Part shown: positions 6,807 to 16,103 of the stretch, piece by piece
Layout of the letters: every line of letters begins with the position of its first letter
Numbering within the stretch: position 1 is the stretch's first letter
NCBI GenBank assembly: GCA_017411605.1
Contig: JAFQPR010000038.1
Coordinates: 1 to 48,576 of the forward strand
Direction: 5' to 3'
Source: Clostridia bacterium
GTDB taxonomy: Bacteria > Bacillota > Clostridia > Oscillospirales > CAG-272
DNA: 48,576 nucleotides
Position numbers and translations under genes: made by a program
Notes under the pieces: generated by a model
Databases searched by the model: none
Told to the model about the DNA's origin: nothing
The model's input: only the letters and a program-made list of their open reading frames with translations

Positions 6807-7931
6807 TCAAAGCAACTCAGCCATAATCGCATTGCTGATATAAAATCCCTTTGCCGTAAAGGAAAGTCTTCCGTCCTTTATCTGCATAAATCCTGCTTTT
6901 ATATAAGCATCAAGTTTCTCTTCGTTACCATCAGCAAAGCTTTCGTCAAAAAGCTTCTTATATTCCGCTAGGGATATTCCCTCCGAAAGTCTGAGTCCAA
7001 GCATAGCATATTCAAATTTATCAAGACCGACGTTTGCATTTTCTTCTTTTCTGTATTTTGCGCCGAAGTCTTCAAAGTATTCATCAAAGGACGCAGTATT
7101 ATAAAATCGTTTTCCGAGATAGTATGAGTGCGCCGCAAGACCGACACCGATATACTCTTCATCACGCCAATACTTTAAATTGTGGCGGCATACGTACCCG
7201 GGCTGTGCATAGTTAGATATCTCGTAGTGAGCGTAGCCCGCATCAAAAAGCTTTCTATCGGCGTCGAGATACATACTGTATTCCGTATCCTCATCGGGCA
7301 GATTAAGCTTATCGCGGTTTGTAAAGAAGGGCGTGCCCTCTTCAACAATAAGTCCGTAAGCTGACACGTGCTCGGGTGAGAGCGCTATCACAGCATCAAG
7401 CGTTTTTTTGAAGCTTGATACTGACTGCTCGGGTATTCCATACATCAGATCAACGTTGATATTCTTGATCCCGGCAGCTCTTACCATATGATACGTTTTT
7501 AAAAAATCATCATATGTATGAATTCTGCCTAAGATTTTCATCTCGTTTTCGTGAATTGACTGCAATCCGATGCTAATTCTGTTAACACCAACTGCATTGA
7601 AGGCAGAAAGCTTTTCATCTGTAAGAGTCGCAGGATTCACCTCCACCGAAAACTCCGTATCGGCTGCGACATCAAAGCTATCGTATACCGCAGATGCTAT
7701 TTTCAGAAAGCTGCCTACATCGATAACCGATGGTGTTCCGCCTCCGAAAAACACGGTATCAATTTTAATTTTCGGATTTCTTTTATAGCTCTCAATTTCA
7801 CGTATAAGATTATCCGTGTACCGTGTAATTTTATCACTGCCGCAAGCAACTGAACAGAAGTCGCAATAGTTACATTTCTTTTTGCAAAAAGGAATATGAA
7901 CGTAAAGTCCTATTGGCTTAGTTTCCATCAT
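6807..7931 (-). CDS. hemW: Radical SAM haem chaperone HemW (oxygen-independent coproporphyrinogen oxidase-like)
   Basis: A 374-residue radical-SAM protein. The 4Fe-4S site is CKKKCNYC (residues 16-23), with GGGTPS and a HemN-type C-terminal domain. It has the HemW pattern, and lepA-hemW adjacency is common in Firmicutes. HemW binds haem and probably delivers it to haemoproteins; coproporphyrinogen oxidase activity is not expected. The start is the ATG at 7931, which overlaps the lepA stop by 14 bp in another frame and implies translational coupling. The frame extends further upstream inside lepA, but that part is not HemW-like. Confidence 0.93.
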   Translation of the reverse strand: MMETKPIGLYVHIPFCKKKCNYCDFCSVACGSDKITRYTDNLIREIESYKRNPKIKIDTVFFGGGTPSVIDVGSFLKIASAVYDSFDVAADTEFSVEVNPATLTDEKLSAFNAVGVNRISIGLQSIHENEMKILGRIHTYDDFLKTYHMVRAAGIKNINVDLMYGIPEQSVSSFKKTLDAVIALSPEHVSAYGLIVEEGTPFFTNRDKLNLPDEDTEYSMYLDADRKLFDAGYAHYEISNYAQPGYVCRHNLKYWRDEEYIGVGLAAHSYYLGKRFYNTASFDEYFEDFGAKYRKEENANVGLDKFEYAMLGLRLSEGISLAEYKKLFDESFADGNEEKLDAYIKAGFMQIKDGRLSFTAKGFYISNAIMAELL

Positions 7932-9750
7932 CGAGCTTAAGAACTGCCATAAACGCTTCGGGCGTAACTTCAACGCTACCGAGCTTACGCATCTTCTTTT
8001 TACCCTCTTTCTGCTTTTCAAGAAGCTTTTTCTTTCTGGTAATATCACCACCGTAGCACTTTGCAAGAACATCCTTACGCATTGCCTTTACCGTTTCGCG
8101 GGCAATGATTTTTGAGCCTATTGCCGCCTGGATCGGTATCTCAAAGAGCTGACGCGGAATATTTTCCTTAAGCTTCTCTGCAATTTTTCTTGCTCTCGCA
8201 TACGCTCTGTCCTCAAATACTATGAACGAAAGAGCATCTACTACCTCACCGTTGAGCATAAAATCAAGCTTAACAAGCTTCGACGGCTTATATGCCTTAA
8301 GCTCATAGTCGAGTGATGCGTAGCCCTTTGAGCGGCTCTTGAGTGCATCAAAGAAATCGTAAATAATTTCATTAAGAGGAAGATCGTAATGTATCTCAAC
8401 ACGCTCGGTGTCGATATACTTCATATCTATAAATTCACCGCGCCTGTCCTGGCAAAGATCCATAATACCGCCAATGTACTCGGATGGTGAAATTATAGAT
8501 GCCTTCATAATAGGCTCATATGCTGTATCAATTTCATCGGGTGACGGGAATTTAGAGGGATTATCAATAAGTATTTCTTCTCCGTTTTTGAGGAGCACCT
8601 TGTAAATTACCGAAGGAGCTGTTGTGATAAGATCGAGGTTGAATTCACGCTCGAGTCTTTCCTCTATAATCTCCATATGAAGGAGTCCAAGGAATCCGCA
8701 CCTGAAGCCGAATCCGAGGGCAACCGACGTTTCAGGTTCGAATATGAGAGCGGCATCGTTGAGCTGGAGCTTTTCAAGCGCTTCTCTGAGGTCACCGTAT
8801 CTTGCGCCGTCGGCGGGATAAATACCCGAATATACCATTGGATGAACCTCGCGGAAGCCGTCAAGAGGCTTGTCCGCAGGATTATCTACACCCGTAACCG
8901 TATCGCCAACCTTCGTATCGCTTATGGTTTTGATAGCCGCGGTAAAGTATCCCACGTCGCCAGCCGAGAGCAACTCGCACTTCTTAAGACCGAAGGGCTG
9001 CATCGTTCCGACCTCGCAAACGTCAAACTCAACGCCTGCAGACATAAGCTTTACCTTATCTCCCGCTTTTATCTCACCGTCGAACAGACGAATATATACC
9101 ACGACTCCGAGATAGGGGTCATAATGAGAATCAAATATCAAAGCCTTTAAAGGAGCGTTTGGATCTCCCTCGGGAGCGGGAATATCCGTTATGATTTTTT
9201 CAAGAACATCCTCTATATTTATGCCGTTCTTTGCGGAAATTGCGGGACAGTCCTCTGCAGGAATACCTATAATATCCTCAATTTCACGTCTTGAGCCTTC
9301 AATATCTGCGCTGGCAAGGTCGATTTTATTAATTACGGGTAGTATTTCAAGATTATTGTCAATAGCAAGATATGCGTTTGCAAGAGTCTGCGCTTCAACC
9401 CCCTGCGTAGCATCAACTACAAGCAAAGCGCCCTCGCACGCTTTAAGCGAACGCGATACCTCGTATCCAAAGTCGACGTGACCGGGGGTATCAATAAGAT
9501 TGAATTCATATTCATCCCCCGCCTGCGACGTATAACTCAGCTTTACAGCTCTCGCCTTTATGGTTATACCTCTTTCTCTCTCAAGGTCCATATTATCAAG
9601 AAGCTGCTCCTCCATATCACGAACTGCTACAGTACGCGTTTTTTCAAGAATTCTGTCCGCCAGAGTAGACTTTCCGTGATCTATATGAGCGATAATCGAG
9701 AAATTTCTAATATGATTTTGTTTTTCGGTCACTTTTTTATACCATTCCAA
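7918..9750 (-). CDS. lepA: Elongation factor 4 (LepA), ribosomal back-translocase GTPase
   Basis: At 610 residues it has family length. The G1 loop is AHIDHGKST (residues 21-29), followed by the switch region [17 protein letters not shown] and NKIDLAS, then LepA-specific domains ending in [18 protein letters not shown]. LepA is a translation GTPase that remodels ribosomes under stress. The start has no clear Shine-Dalgarno; a GTG six codons in is a possible alternative. It lies 9 bp after the phosphohexomutase stop and overlaps hemW. Confidence 0.97.
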   Translation of the reverse strand: MEWYKKVTEKQNHIRNFSIIAHIDHGKSTLADRILEKTRTVAVRDMEEQLLDNMDLERERGITIKARAVKLSYTSQAGDEYEFNLIDTPGHVDFGYEVSRSLKACEGALLVVDATQGVEAQTLANAYLAIDNNLEILPVINKIDLASADIEGSRREIEDIIGIPAEDCPAISAKNGINIEDVLEKIITDIPAPEGDPNAPLKALIFDSHYDPYLGVVVYIRLFDGEIKAGDKVKLMSAGVEFDVCEVGTMQPFGLKKCELLSAGDVGYFTAAIKTISDTKVGDTVTGVDNPADKPLDGFREVHPMVYSGIYPADGARYGDLREALEKLQLNDAALIFEPETSVALGFGFRCGFLGLLHMEIIEERLEREFNLDLITTAPSVIYKVLLKNGEEILIDNPSKFPSPDEIDTAYEPIMKASIISPSEYIGGIMDLCQDRRGEFIDMKYIDTERVEIHYDLPLNEIIYDFFDALKSRSKGYASLDYELKAYKPSKLVKLDFMLNGEVVDALSFIVFEDRAYARARKIAEKLKENIPRQLFEIPIQAAIGSKIIARETVKAMRKDVLAKCYGGDITRKKKLLEKQKEGKKKMRKLGSVEVTPEAFMAVLKLDDGN

Positions 9751-9759
9751 AAAATAGAT

Positions 9760-11487
9760 TTAAACTTCCGATATCTTCTTTGCATCAGACTCATATGCTT
9801 CGATCTTAGCTGCGAGAGCCTCTTTATCGTTAGCGTGAGCAAGAAGATATATTTTAATTTTAGGCTCGGTTCCCGAAGGACGGACGACTATTTTATCCTC
9901 ATTTTCGAGAACGTAATACAAAACATCCGCGGACTCAAGTCCTGTACCTTCGCTGCTTCCGTTTGTAAGATTCTTTATAACGCCCGCCTTATAGTCGCGA
10001 GCTTCAACGACCTTTACCGAGCCGAAGCTTTCGGGAATGCTATCACGAAGAGATTGCATTACTCTCTTACGCTTCTCTATTCCGTCGAGTCCTTCCATAT
10101 AGATATCGATAGTACGCTCTCCAAAATATCCGTACTTTTTATAAAGCGTATCGAGAGCATCTATCAAAGTCATATTCTTAAGCTTATAATACGCCGTCAT
10201 CTCAAGGATCATCATAGACGTTTCAACAGCGTCCTTATCTCTTGCGTAAGAGCCAAGAAGATAACCGTAGCTTTCCTCAAAGCCGAGAAGGAACGAGCTG
10301 TCCTTTCCTTTGGCTTCATAGGATTTAACTACTTCACCGATAAATTTAAAGCCTGTATATACGTCGTAAAGCTTTATACCGTTAACCTTTGCGATAGTAT
10401 ACGCCATATCAGTCGAAACAATGCTCTTAACCGCAAATGCATCCTTATCAAGCTTACCAAGCTCACGCTTAGCAGCTATTACGTAATCGAGCAAAAGCGC
10501 GCCCATCTGGTTACCGCTGATAGTTTTGAACTCTCCGTCCGAGCCTCTCGCCATAACGCCTACACGGTCGGAATCAGGGTCGGTCGCAATAACAAGATCG
10601 GAGCCTACCTCATTAGCTATTTTAATTCCGTCCGCAAAAACGTCGGGATACTCGGGATTGGGCTTTTTGACAGTCGGGAAATTACCGTCAGGTGTCATCT
10701 GCGAGTCAACCGTATGAAGGTATTTGAGTCCTATTCTCTCAAAAACAGCAGGAACGAGCTTATATCCTGCACCGTGAAGCGGAGAGTATACTACGCGAAG
10801 ATCGTCGGCAACAGCTTTTACAAATTCGGAGTTTATTGCAGTTTTGAGAACTGCTTCGAGATAATGCTCATCAAAGCTTTCGTCAAGAACAGTGATCAAT
10901 CCGCTCTCAACAAAACTGTCGTAGCAGTCCGTTCCCGACGTATCAAGCACATCGAACTTTGCAAGCTCTGTTGAAACTATATTTGCCTGCTCGGGATTGA
11001 TCTGAGCACCATCCTCCCAATAAGCCTTATAGCCGTTATATTCCTTGGGATTATGAGAGGCGGTAATATTAATACCCGCCATAGCGCCGAAGTATCTTAC
11101 CGTAAACGATAATTCGGGAGTCGGACGAAGAGAATCAAATATATAAACCTTTATTCCCTCCGATGCAAGCACGGATGCGCTGACGCGTGCAAACTCAGGA
11201 GAATTGTTTCTCGAGTCAAATGCTATCGCAACACCGCGCGATTCTCCGCCCGCTTTTTTAATGAGCGCAGCTATTCCTCGCGTCGCCTGCGCTACGGTAA
11301 AACGGTTCATACATCCGATACCCATATACATCGTAGAACGCAATCCTGCCGTTCCGAATGACATAGGTGCCGAAAAACGAAACGCCTTTATGTCCTCATT
11401 ATCCTTGATTTCAAGAAGCTCACACTTTTCATCATTTGTCAAAGCCTCCGAATTAAGCCATCTGTTAAACTCTTTGTTATAGCTCAT
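9760..11487 (-). CDS. Phosphoglucomutase/phosphomannomutase (alpha-D-phosphohexomutase)
   Basis: A 575-residue cytoplasmic enzyme interconverting hexose-1-phosphate and hexose-6-phosphate, feeding glycogen, cell-wall and exopolysaccharide sugars. The phosphoserine loop is TASHNPKEYNGYK (S144), the Mg2+ loop DPDSDR (D303, D305, D307), the sugar-binding loop GFEESYGYLLG, and the C-terminal phosphate-binding motif VRPSGTEPKIKIY. The length fits the longer bacterial PgcA/human PGM2-like branch. It is the third gene of an apparent five-gene unit. Confidence 0.95.
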   Translation of the reverse strand: MSYNKEFNRWLNSEALTNDEKCELLEIKDNEDIKAFRFSAPMSFGTAGLRSTMYMGIGCMNRFTVAQATRGIAALIKKAGGESRGVAIAFDSRNNSPEFARVSASVLASEGIKVYIFDSLRPTPELSFTVRYFGAMAGINITASHNPKEYNGYKAYWEDGAQINPEQANIVSTELAKFDVLDTSGTDCYDSFVESGLITVLDESFDEHYLEAVLKTAINSEFVKAVADDLRVVYSPLHGAGYKLVPAVFERIGLKYLHTVDSQMTPDGNFPTVKKPNPEYPDVFADGIKIANEVGSDLVIATDPDSDRVGVMARGSDGEFKTISGNQMGALLLDYVIAAKRELGKLDKDAFAVKSIVSTDMAYTIAKVNGIKLYDVYTGFKFIGEVVKSYEAKGKDSSFLLGFEESYGYLLGSYARDKDAVETSMMILEMTAYYKLKNMTLIDALDTLYKKYGYFGERTIDIYMEGLDGIEKRKRVMQSLRDSIPESFGSVKVVEARDYKAGVIKNLTNGSSEGTGLESADVLYYVLENEDKIVVRPSGTEPKIKIYLLAHANDKEALAAKIEAYESDAKKISEV

Positions 11488-11528
11488 AAAAATCCCTTTC
11501 TGTGCGTATGCGTAAAAAATGCGTAAGA

Positions 11529-11789
11529 TTATTCTGCAGATGCGAGCGCTGCCTCTACTGCTTTAGCAAGCTGATCGGGGCAAGAGGTAGGCTTGAAGCC
11601 ACACTTGATTCCCTTAAGTCTTTCAACTACTTCCTCAACCTTCATTCCAATAACGAGCGCTGCAACACCAAGAGTGTTTCCCGCGCAACCGCCAACGAAC
11701 TTACAATCGGTAACAACACCGTCGTCAATATCGAGAATAACCATTCTCGAGCAAGTTCCGCTCGTTTTATATTCTATGTGTTTTTTCAT
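11529..11789 (-). CDS. TSCPD domain protein (TIGR03905-like)
   Basis: An 86-residue protein with conserved cysteines in SGTCSRMV, GGCAGNTLGVAALV and CGFKPTSCPDQLAKAV. The TSCPD motif also occurs at the C-terminus of some class II ribonucleotide reductases, where the cysteines may bind metal; stand-alone members are common in Clostridia and have no proven function. It lies 12 bp downstream of the 317-residue ACT-like gene, so cotranscription is likely. Confidence 0.88.
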   Translation of the reverse strand: MKKHIEYKTSGTCSRMVILDIDDGVVTDCKFVGGCAGNTLGVAALVIGMKVEEVVERLKGIKCGFKPTSCPDQLAKAVEAALASAE

Positions 11790-11801
11790 AAAATTACTCC
11801 T

Positions 11802-12755
11802 TTATTCAATATTTTTATAAATGCCCACAGGCGAATAATTACCTGCGAAAAGATTTAAATAAGTAAGAAGATCCGTAAAACTTCTGTTTGAATCCTTGAA
11901 TATCACAGTATATGTAAAACCACCGCCCGCAGCATCCCTGACAGAAGTATCGATACTGTATACGGAAATTCCCAGATATTCCGCAGCCGAGACCAGGTCA
12001 CCCATAGTTATCGAAGAATTTTTGACGATATCTATTTCAAGGTACCTATCCGTAGCTTCATCGCTCTCAGGGATAACGAATCCACGTCCGACGAGAGCAT
12101 ACTTCATATCGGCATTGCCCTCAAGTCCAAAGACAGGAGTGATTGCAACTATCTTTAAATCGTTTGCTTCTATAAGCTCACAAATGCTGTTAATACGCGC
12201 ACCGCCCTTTTCCTCAAACGGCAAAATGCAGTAACCGACTCTGCCGTCCGAAACCCTTTGGCACGCATCCTTGAAGCTATCGGCATATACTATTCTCGGG
12301 TCGGAAAACTCCTGCGAAAAAACGTCAAAAGCCTCGTCGGAAAGTAAGTTTTTCACAAAAGTGAACGTTTCTTCGCTTTCAGCCGACGGCAAGTAATCAC
12401 TCTCGCTGACGTTTACTCCCCGCTCGAAAAGTCTTTTATTGAAAAGTGATGCAAAAACAACGCGATTAAGATTTGATGATTGAGAAAGAAAGCCTCTTAC
12501 GTTATCTTCTGTTAGGCTCGGCACATCGTCCTCAGGTAAAACCGACGGAAAGTGCAGCTCTTCCGATAAAAAAGATATGAGCTCATTTACCGTCATTCCG
12601 CTATCCAGTAAGGATATTGCATCAGTGGCAAGCGTCTCTGCCGCAAAGCTTATCTCGCAGACTGCCTGCTCGTGAAGCTTACCCATATCGTGAAGAATAC
12701 CCTCTAAATTGGATATAGCTGTTTTATTCAATTCAAAAGTATTTTCTTCGTACAT
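11802..12755 (-). CDS. Prephenate dehydratase-like protein with C-terminal ACT-like domain
   Basis: A 317-residue cytoplasmic protein. Residues about 1-75 are helical (chorismate-mutase-like at most). Residues about 150-240 resemble the type-2 periplasmic-binding fold of prephenate dehydratases, notably SFKDACQRVSDGRVGYCILPFEEK followed by INSICELIEANDLKIVAI. The last 75 residues look like an ACT domain (FTYTVIFKDSNRSFTDLL). The catalytic TRF-type threonine region of true PheA is not evident, so enzymatic activity is doubtful and a sensor role is possible. It heads the tscpd-pgm-lepA-hemW unit with its own promoter, and no aromatic-pathway genes are nearby. Confidence 0.7.
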   Translation of the reverse strand: MYEENTFELNKTAISNLEGILHDMGKLHEQAVCEISFAAETLATDAISLLDSGMTVNELISFLSEELHFPSVLPEDDVPSLTEDNVRGFLSQSSNLNRVVFASLFNKRLFERGVNVSESDYLPSAESEETFTFVKNLLSDEAFDVFSQEFSDPRIVYADSFKDACQRVSDGRVGYCILPFEEKGGARINSICELIEANDLKIVAITPVFGLEGNADMKYALVGRGFVIPESDEATDRYLEIDIVKNSSITMGDLVSAAEYLGISVYSIDTSVRDAAGGGFTYTVIFKDSNRSFTDLLTYLNLFAGNYSPVGIYKNIE

Positions 12756-12794
12756 TTTAAAGCCTCATCCACAGCAAACAATTTATCATTTTAA

Positions 12795-12823
12795 ATTATA
12801 CAATAAAAATTTTAAAAAAACAA
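12795..12823 (-). promoter_or_regulatory. Promoter of the five-gene unit ending in hemW
   Basis: TTGTTT (12818-12823), a 17 bp spacer and TATAAT (12795-12800) on the minus strand, upstream of the ACT-like gene. Confidence 0.65.
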
Positions 12824-12863
12824 TAGCGAATTTCACTTTTTCCGTATTTTTTTGAAAAAGATA

Positions 12864-12892
12864 TTGATTTTTTTCTGTTGCTATGTTATAAT
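12864..12892 (+). promoter_or_regulatory. Promoter of tRNA-Leu
   Basis: TTGATT (12864-12869), a 17 bp spacer and TATAAT (12887-12892), with the tRNA starting 20 bp later. Confidence 0.85.
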
Positions 12893-12912
12893 ATACTCCG
12901 TTGTTATATTAT

Positions 12913-12999
12913 GCCGGTGTGGTGGAATTGGCAGACGCCCGGGACTCAAAATCCCGTGTTCGCAAGGACGTGCGGGTTCGACCCCCGCCACCGGCACCA
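12913..12999 (+). tRNA. tRNA-Leu (anticodon CAA)
   Basis: An 87-nt type II tRNA with acceptor GCCGGTG/CACCGGC, anticodon arm CGGGA-CTCAAAA-TCCCG giving CAA (reads TTG), a long variable arm (TGTTCGCAAGGACG), T-loop GGTTCGACCC and encoded CCA at 12997-12999. Confidence 0.97.
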
Positions 13000-13053
13000 T
13001 AAGAGAGGATACTGTGTATGTTGCGCAATATCCCTTTTTTATTCGCTGCTAAC

Positions 13054-13107
13054 AAAAAGAGCTTTGTCATAAATCCTTATTTTCGAGGAATGACTAAGCT
13101 CTTTTTT
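13054..13107. terminator. Bidirectional terminator between tRNA-Leu and the reductase gene
   Basis: AAAAAGAGCTT and AAGCTCTTTTTT pair, with an inner GTCAT/ATGAC stem. A-rich and T-rich flanks on either side suit termination of both converging transcripts. Confidence 0.85.
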
Positions 13108-13109
13108 CA

Positions 13110-14039
13110 TTAACGCTCAAGTAATGCTTTTTTTATTATCTCTCGCTTTCTGGCGAGCAAATCATCCGTTGATATGGCTTCTTCGAGGGCGGATATGCCA
13201 ACTCGGTCTACCGTTGCGCCGAGGCGCTCCTTGACGTATCCGTTTTCCTTGTACCAGAGCATTATCTTTTCGACGATCTCGGGTATCTCTTCAACTTTAT
13301 ATAAAGACTTAAGCTTCGTTCCCATTCGCTGAGATTTCCCCCACGTTCCGCCGACGAATACTCGGCAAAGCGAGTCCGCTTCCTTTGGAACTGCGGAAAA
13401 CGGACATTTTCCTACGCATACTCCGCAACCGATGCATTTATCACTGTCAATCATTACCTTGCCGTCCTTTATTGATAATGCTTTCATGGGGCAGTTTTCA
13501 GCAACCGCGCATTTTTTGCAGCCGTGACAAAGCTCGGCATTAAACTCAAAGGATTTGCAGCCTTCAATACCAACGTCGTTAAGGCTAGGCTTCATACAAC
13601 TGTTCGGGCAACCGCCGACGCCTATTTTGAATTTATGAGGCAATTTAACAGCGCTCATACCTATGTAGAACTTATCGTGAAGTATTTGCGCTAAATTATG
13701 GGTATCTATATTACCGAATACGCAAGTAGTTCCCTTGCAGGCGGTTATCGGACGAACCTTCGCTCCCGTTCCGCCGAATGCAAGACCGCGTTCTTTAACG
13801 TACGCCTCAGCTTCGGGTATTTTCTCGAACGGTATTCCGACTATTTCCGCAGAAAGTCTTGATGTGAAAACTACCTTTCCGTTACCGAATTTTTCCGCGC
13901 ACTCGGCAATAGCACGGAGTGCTTCGGGCGTGAATACCCCTGCCACGGAAACAATCCTTCCCGAGAAGGAATCCGTGCCTCTGTTTCGGAGGAAGCCTCT
14001 ACCCTTTACGCTCATTATATCTTCTTTTGTAATGCTCAT
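13110..14039 (-). CDS. Sirohaem/4Fe-4S reductase-like protein with ferredoxin domain (sulfite/nitrite reductase family)
   Basis: 309 residues. The N-terminal half has the nitrite/sulfite reductase ferredoxin-like half-domain. The cofactor motif follows as CKGTTC (about 101-106) and GGCPNSC (about 143-149), ligands for a sirohaem-coupled 4Fe-4S cluster. A two-cluster ferredoxin domain comes next (CHGCKKCAVAENCP and CIGCGVCVGKCP). This layout recalls AsrC and small Dsr-type reductases, but no asrA or asrB partner is present. It probably takes electrons from a soluble donor; the substrate (sulfite, nitrite or other) cannot be read from sequence. It is divergent from the FecBCD-type operon and starts from its own consensus promoter. 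Confidence 0.85.
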   Translation of the reverse strand: MSITKEDIMSVKGRGFLRNRGTDSFSGRIVSVAGVFTPEALRAIAECAEKFGNGKVVFTSRLSAEIVGIPFEKIPEAEAYVKERGLAFGGTGAKVRPITACKGTTCVFGNIDTHNLAQILHDKFYIGMSAVKLPHKFKIGVGGCPNSCMKPSLNDVGIEGCKSFEFNAELCHGCKKCAVAENCPMKALSIKDGKVMIDSDKCIGCGVCVGKCPFSAVPKEADSLCRVFVGGTWGKSQRMGTKLKSLYKVEEIPEIVEKIMLWYKENGYVKERLGATVDRVGISALEEAISTDDLLARKREIIKKALLER

Positions 14040-14058
14040 ATTGTTTCTCCTTTGTTGA

Positions 14059-14087
14059 TTGACACTTCAAAAATCTTATGCTATAAT
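14059..14087 (+). promoter_or_regulatory. Perfect consensus promoter of the FecBCD-type operon
   Basis: TTGACA (14059-14064), exactly 17 bp, TATAAT (14082-14087). The start is predicted near 14094, reading toward the solute-binding protein gene. Confidence 0.9.
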
Positions 14088-14101
14088 AATTAAGTATTTT
14101 G

Positions 14102-14130
14102 ATTATATCATTTATTGCAAAAGATGTCAA
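14102..14130 (-). promoter_or_regulatory. Perfect consensus promoter of the sirohaem reductase-like gene
   Basis: On the minus strand TTGACA (14125-14130), 17 bp, TATAAT (14102-14107). The start is predicted near 14095. It faces the plus-strand promoter at 14059-14087, each transcript running through the other's promoter. Confidence 0.9.
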
Positions 14131-14146
14131 TATAAGGCGGTTTAAA

Positions 14147-15121
14147 ATGTGTATCAAATGTTATTTAAGATATCCGATTTTTATTATCATTATCTTTGCT
14201 ATGCTACTGTCATTTTGTGCTTGCAAGGTAAAAAGCAATGATAATGCGGAAAATATAAAAAATGAAAATCCAATAACGTTTACCGATGCATTGGGGCGCA
14301 CCGTAACGGTACAAAAGCAACCGAAAAGAGTCGCCGCGCTTATAGGCAGCTTTGCCGACGTATGGACACTTGCCGGGGGCACTCTCGTAGCCGCGCCTAT
14401 TGATGCCTGGGAGGATTTCGAACTTGAGCTTGACGGTGCCGTCAACATAGGCGGAGCGCATTCTCCGAGCCTTGAGCTGCTTCTATCCGCGGCGCCGGAT
14501 TTCGTTCTCGCAAGTGCCGCTACGGCTAGTAACGTCGCGCTTCAAAGCACGCTTGAAGCAGCGGGAATAACCATTGCCTACTTTGACGTTGATAATTTTA
14601 ACGAATACCTGGAAATTCTCGAAATATGCACTAAAATAACAGGCAGAAATGACTTGTACATAAAAAACGGACTTGAATTACAGGCACAAATCGAAGCAGT
14701 TAAGGTTTGTTTTCAAAGTCTTGATTTACCCGAGAGTAACAAACGTATTCTTTTGCTTCGGGCATCATCAACAACGGTCAAGGCAAAAGGCAGCACGGGT
14801 ACGGTTCTCGGTGAAATGCTCGCTGATATGGGCTGCATAAACATCGCGGATAATGATAAGACCTTGCTCGATAATCTGAGCATGGAATCGGTATTACGCG
14901 AAGACCCGCATCACATTTTCGTCGTCACTATGGGCTCTAATACCGAAGCTGCGCAAAAGTCTGTAGAGGATATGATACTGAATGATCCGGCGTGGAAAGC
15001 ACTCGGTGCTGTAAAGCATAACAGACTCCACTTTATGGATAAGCGTTTATACAATTTAAAACCCAACGCACGTTGGGCGGAGGCATACGAAAAGCTATAT
15101 GAAAAACTTACTCAAAAATAA
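14147..15121 (+). CDS. ABC transporter substrate-binding lipoprotein, FecB/BtuF-type
   Basis: A periplasmic-binding-protein family 2 (TroA/FecB fold) lipoprotein that presents an iron chelate, haem or corrinoid to the permease. The start at 14147 is set by AGGCGG 6 nt upstream. The N-terminus is a hydrophobic signal ending at a lipobox near C24-C26 (LLSFCAC). The mature part opens with ITFTDALGRTVTVQKQPKRVAAL, split here as residues ITFTDALGRTV and then TVQKQPKRVAAL, a hallmark of iron-siderophore binders. It overlaps the permease start by 23 bp. The substrate is not determinable. Confidence 0.92.
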   Translation: MCIKCYLRYPIFIIIIFAMLLSFCACKVKSNDNAENIKNENPITFTDALGRTVTVQKQPKRVAALIGSFADVWTLAGGTLVAAPIDAWEDFELELDGAVNIGGAHSPSLELLLSAAPDFVLASAATASNVALQSTLEAAGITIAYFDVDNFNEYLEILEICTKITGRNDLYIKNGLELQAQIEAVKVCFQSLDLPESNKRILLLRASSTTVKAKGSTGTVLGEMLADMGCINIADNDKTLLDNLSMESVLREDPHHIFVVTMGSNTEAAQKSVEDMILNDPAWKALGAVKHNRLHFMDKRLYNLKPNARWAEAYEKLYEKLTQK

Positions 15122-16103
15122 AACGGTACCGGTATATACTATCGCCTTCTTCTCTTTTGTTATATCCATTATATTGGGTATTCTTCTCGGCAGTACAAGC
15201 CTCAGCATCAGAGAAATATTTAATGCTGTTTTTTACAATTCAAATTCACCCGAAGCTGCAATTTTTTGGTACGTCAGACTTCCGAGAACTCTTGCGGCTC
15301 TGCTGGTCGGAGCGGCACTTTCTGTATCGGGAGCCGTTATTCAATCGGTACTCGCAAACCGCCTTGCTTCTCCGAGTATTATCGGAGTTAATTCCGGTGC
15401 AGGACTTGCCGTTACTATTTGTGCGGCTTTCGGCGTTATCGGCGGCTTCAAGCTTTCATTCTTTGCTTTTATCGGCGCTTTTCTAGCCGTTATGCTTATC
15501 AGTATAGGCGCGAGAAAATGGGGTGCTTCAAGAGGAACCGTAATTCTTATGGGAGTTGCGCTGAACAGTATTCTCGGCGCAGTCTCCGATGCTATTATCG
15601 CATTTTACCCCGAAATAAGCATTATGAGTAGTGATTTTAAGGTTGGTGACTTTTCTGCGGTTACATATCAAAAGCTCCTTTCTGCATCTGTTTTCATTAT
15701 TTTGACACTTATTGCTCTTATGACGCTCTCAAACGAGCTTGAGGTCCTGACTATGGGCGACGATAACGCGCGGGGACTTGGACTTAATACAGGACTCTTC
15801 CGCACCGTTTTTCTGCTTCTTGCCGCGATTCTTGCGGGGGCAGCTGTCAGCCTTGCGGGACTTCTCTCCTTCGTCGGACTTTTAGTTCCACACGCTGTAA
15901 GAATGGCTTTTGGAACAAGGCTCAAGCACTTAATTCCTCTATCGGCTCTTTTCGGAGCGACATTCGTTACTCTTTGCGATACTCTTTCAAGATTTATTTT
16001 TGCGCCGTACGAGATTCCCGTTGGAATAATTATGTCGCTTATCGGCGCTCCCTTCTTCGTTTTTATTCTCATTAAATCAAAAGGAGGGCACAAAAATGCT
16101 TGA
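15099..16103 (+). CDS. FecCD-family ABC transporter permease
   Basis: A 334-residue polytopic membrane protein of the BtuC/FecCD family, which forms the channel for iron-siderophore, haem or vitamin B12 import. It shows the family motif RLPRTLAALLVGAALSVSGA, then LASPSIIGVNSGAGL, and near the C-terminus FVGLLVPHAVRMAFG followed by EIPVGIIMSLIGAPFFVFIL. About ten transmembrane segments are expected. It overlaps both neighbours, as expected of an operon. Confidence 0.95.
   Translation: MKNLLKNKTVPVYTIAFFSFVISIILGILLGSTSLSIREIFNAVFYNSNSPEAAIFWYVRLPRTLAALLVGAALSVSGAVIQSVLANRLASPSIIGVNSGAGLAVTICAAFGVIGGFKLSFFAFIGAFLAVMLISIGARKWGASRGTVILMGVALNSILGAVSDAIIAFYPEISIMSSDFKVGDFSAVTYQKLLSASVFIILTLIALMTLSNELEVLTMGDDNARGLGLNTGLFRTVFLLLAAILAGAAVSLAGLLSFVGLLVPHAVRMAFGTRLKHLIPLSALFGATFVTLCDTLSRFIFAPYEIPVGIIMSLIGAPFFVFILIKSKGGHKNA

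Noticed and set aside
9478-10974. A 498-codon plus-strand open frame
   Set aside because: It lies antisense to the C-terminal two thirds of the phosphohexomutase and the lepA start. Its composition is that of a reverse-strand reading of codon-biased genes, with no domain and no ribosome site.
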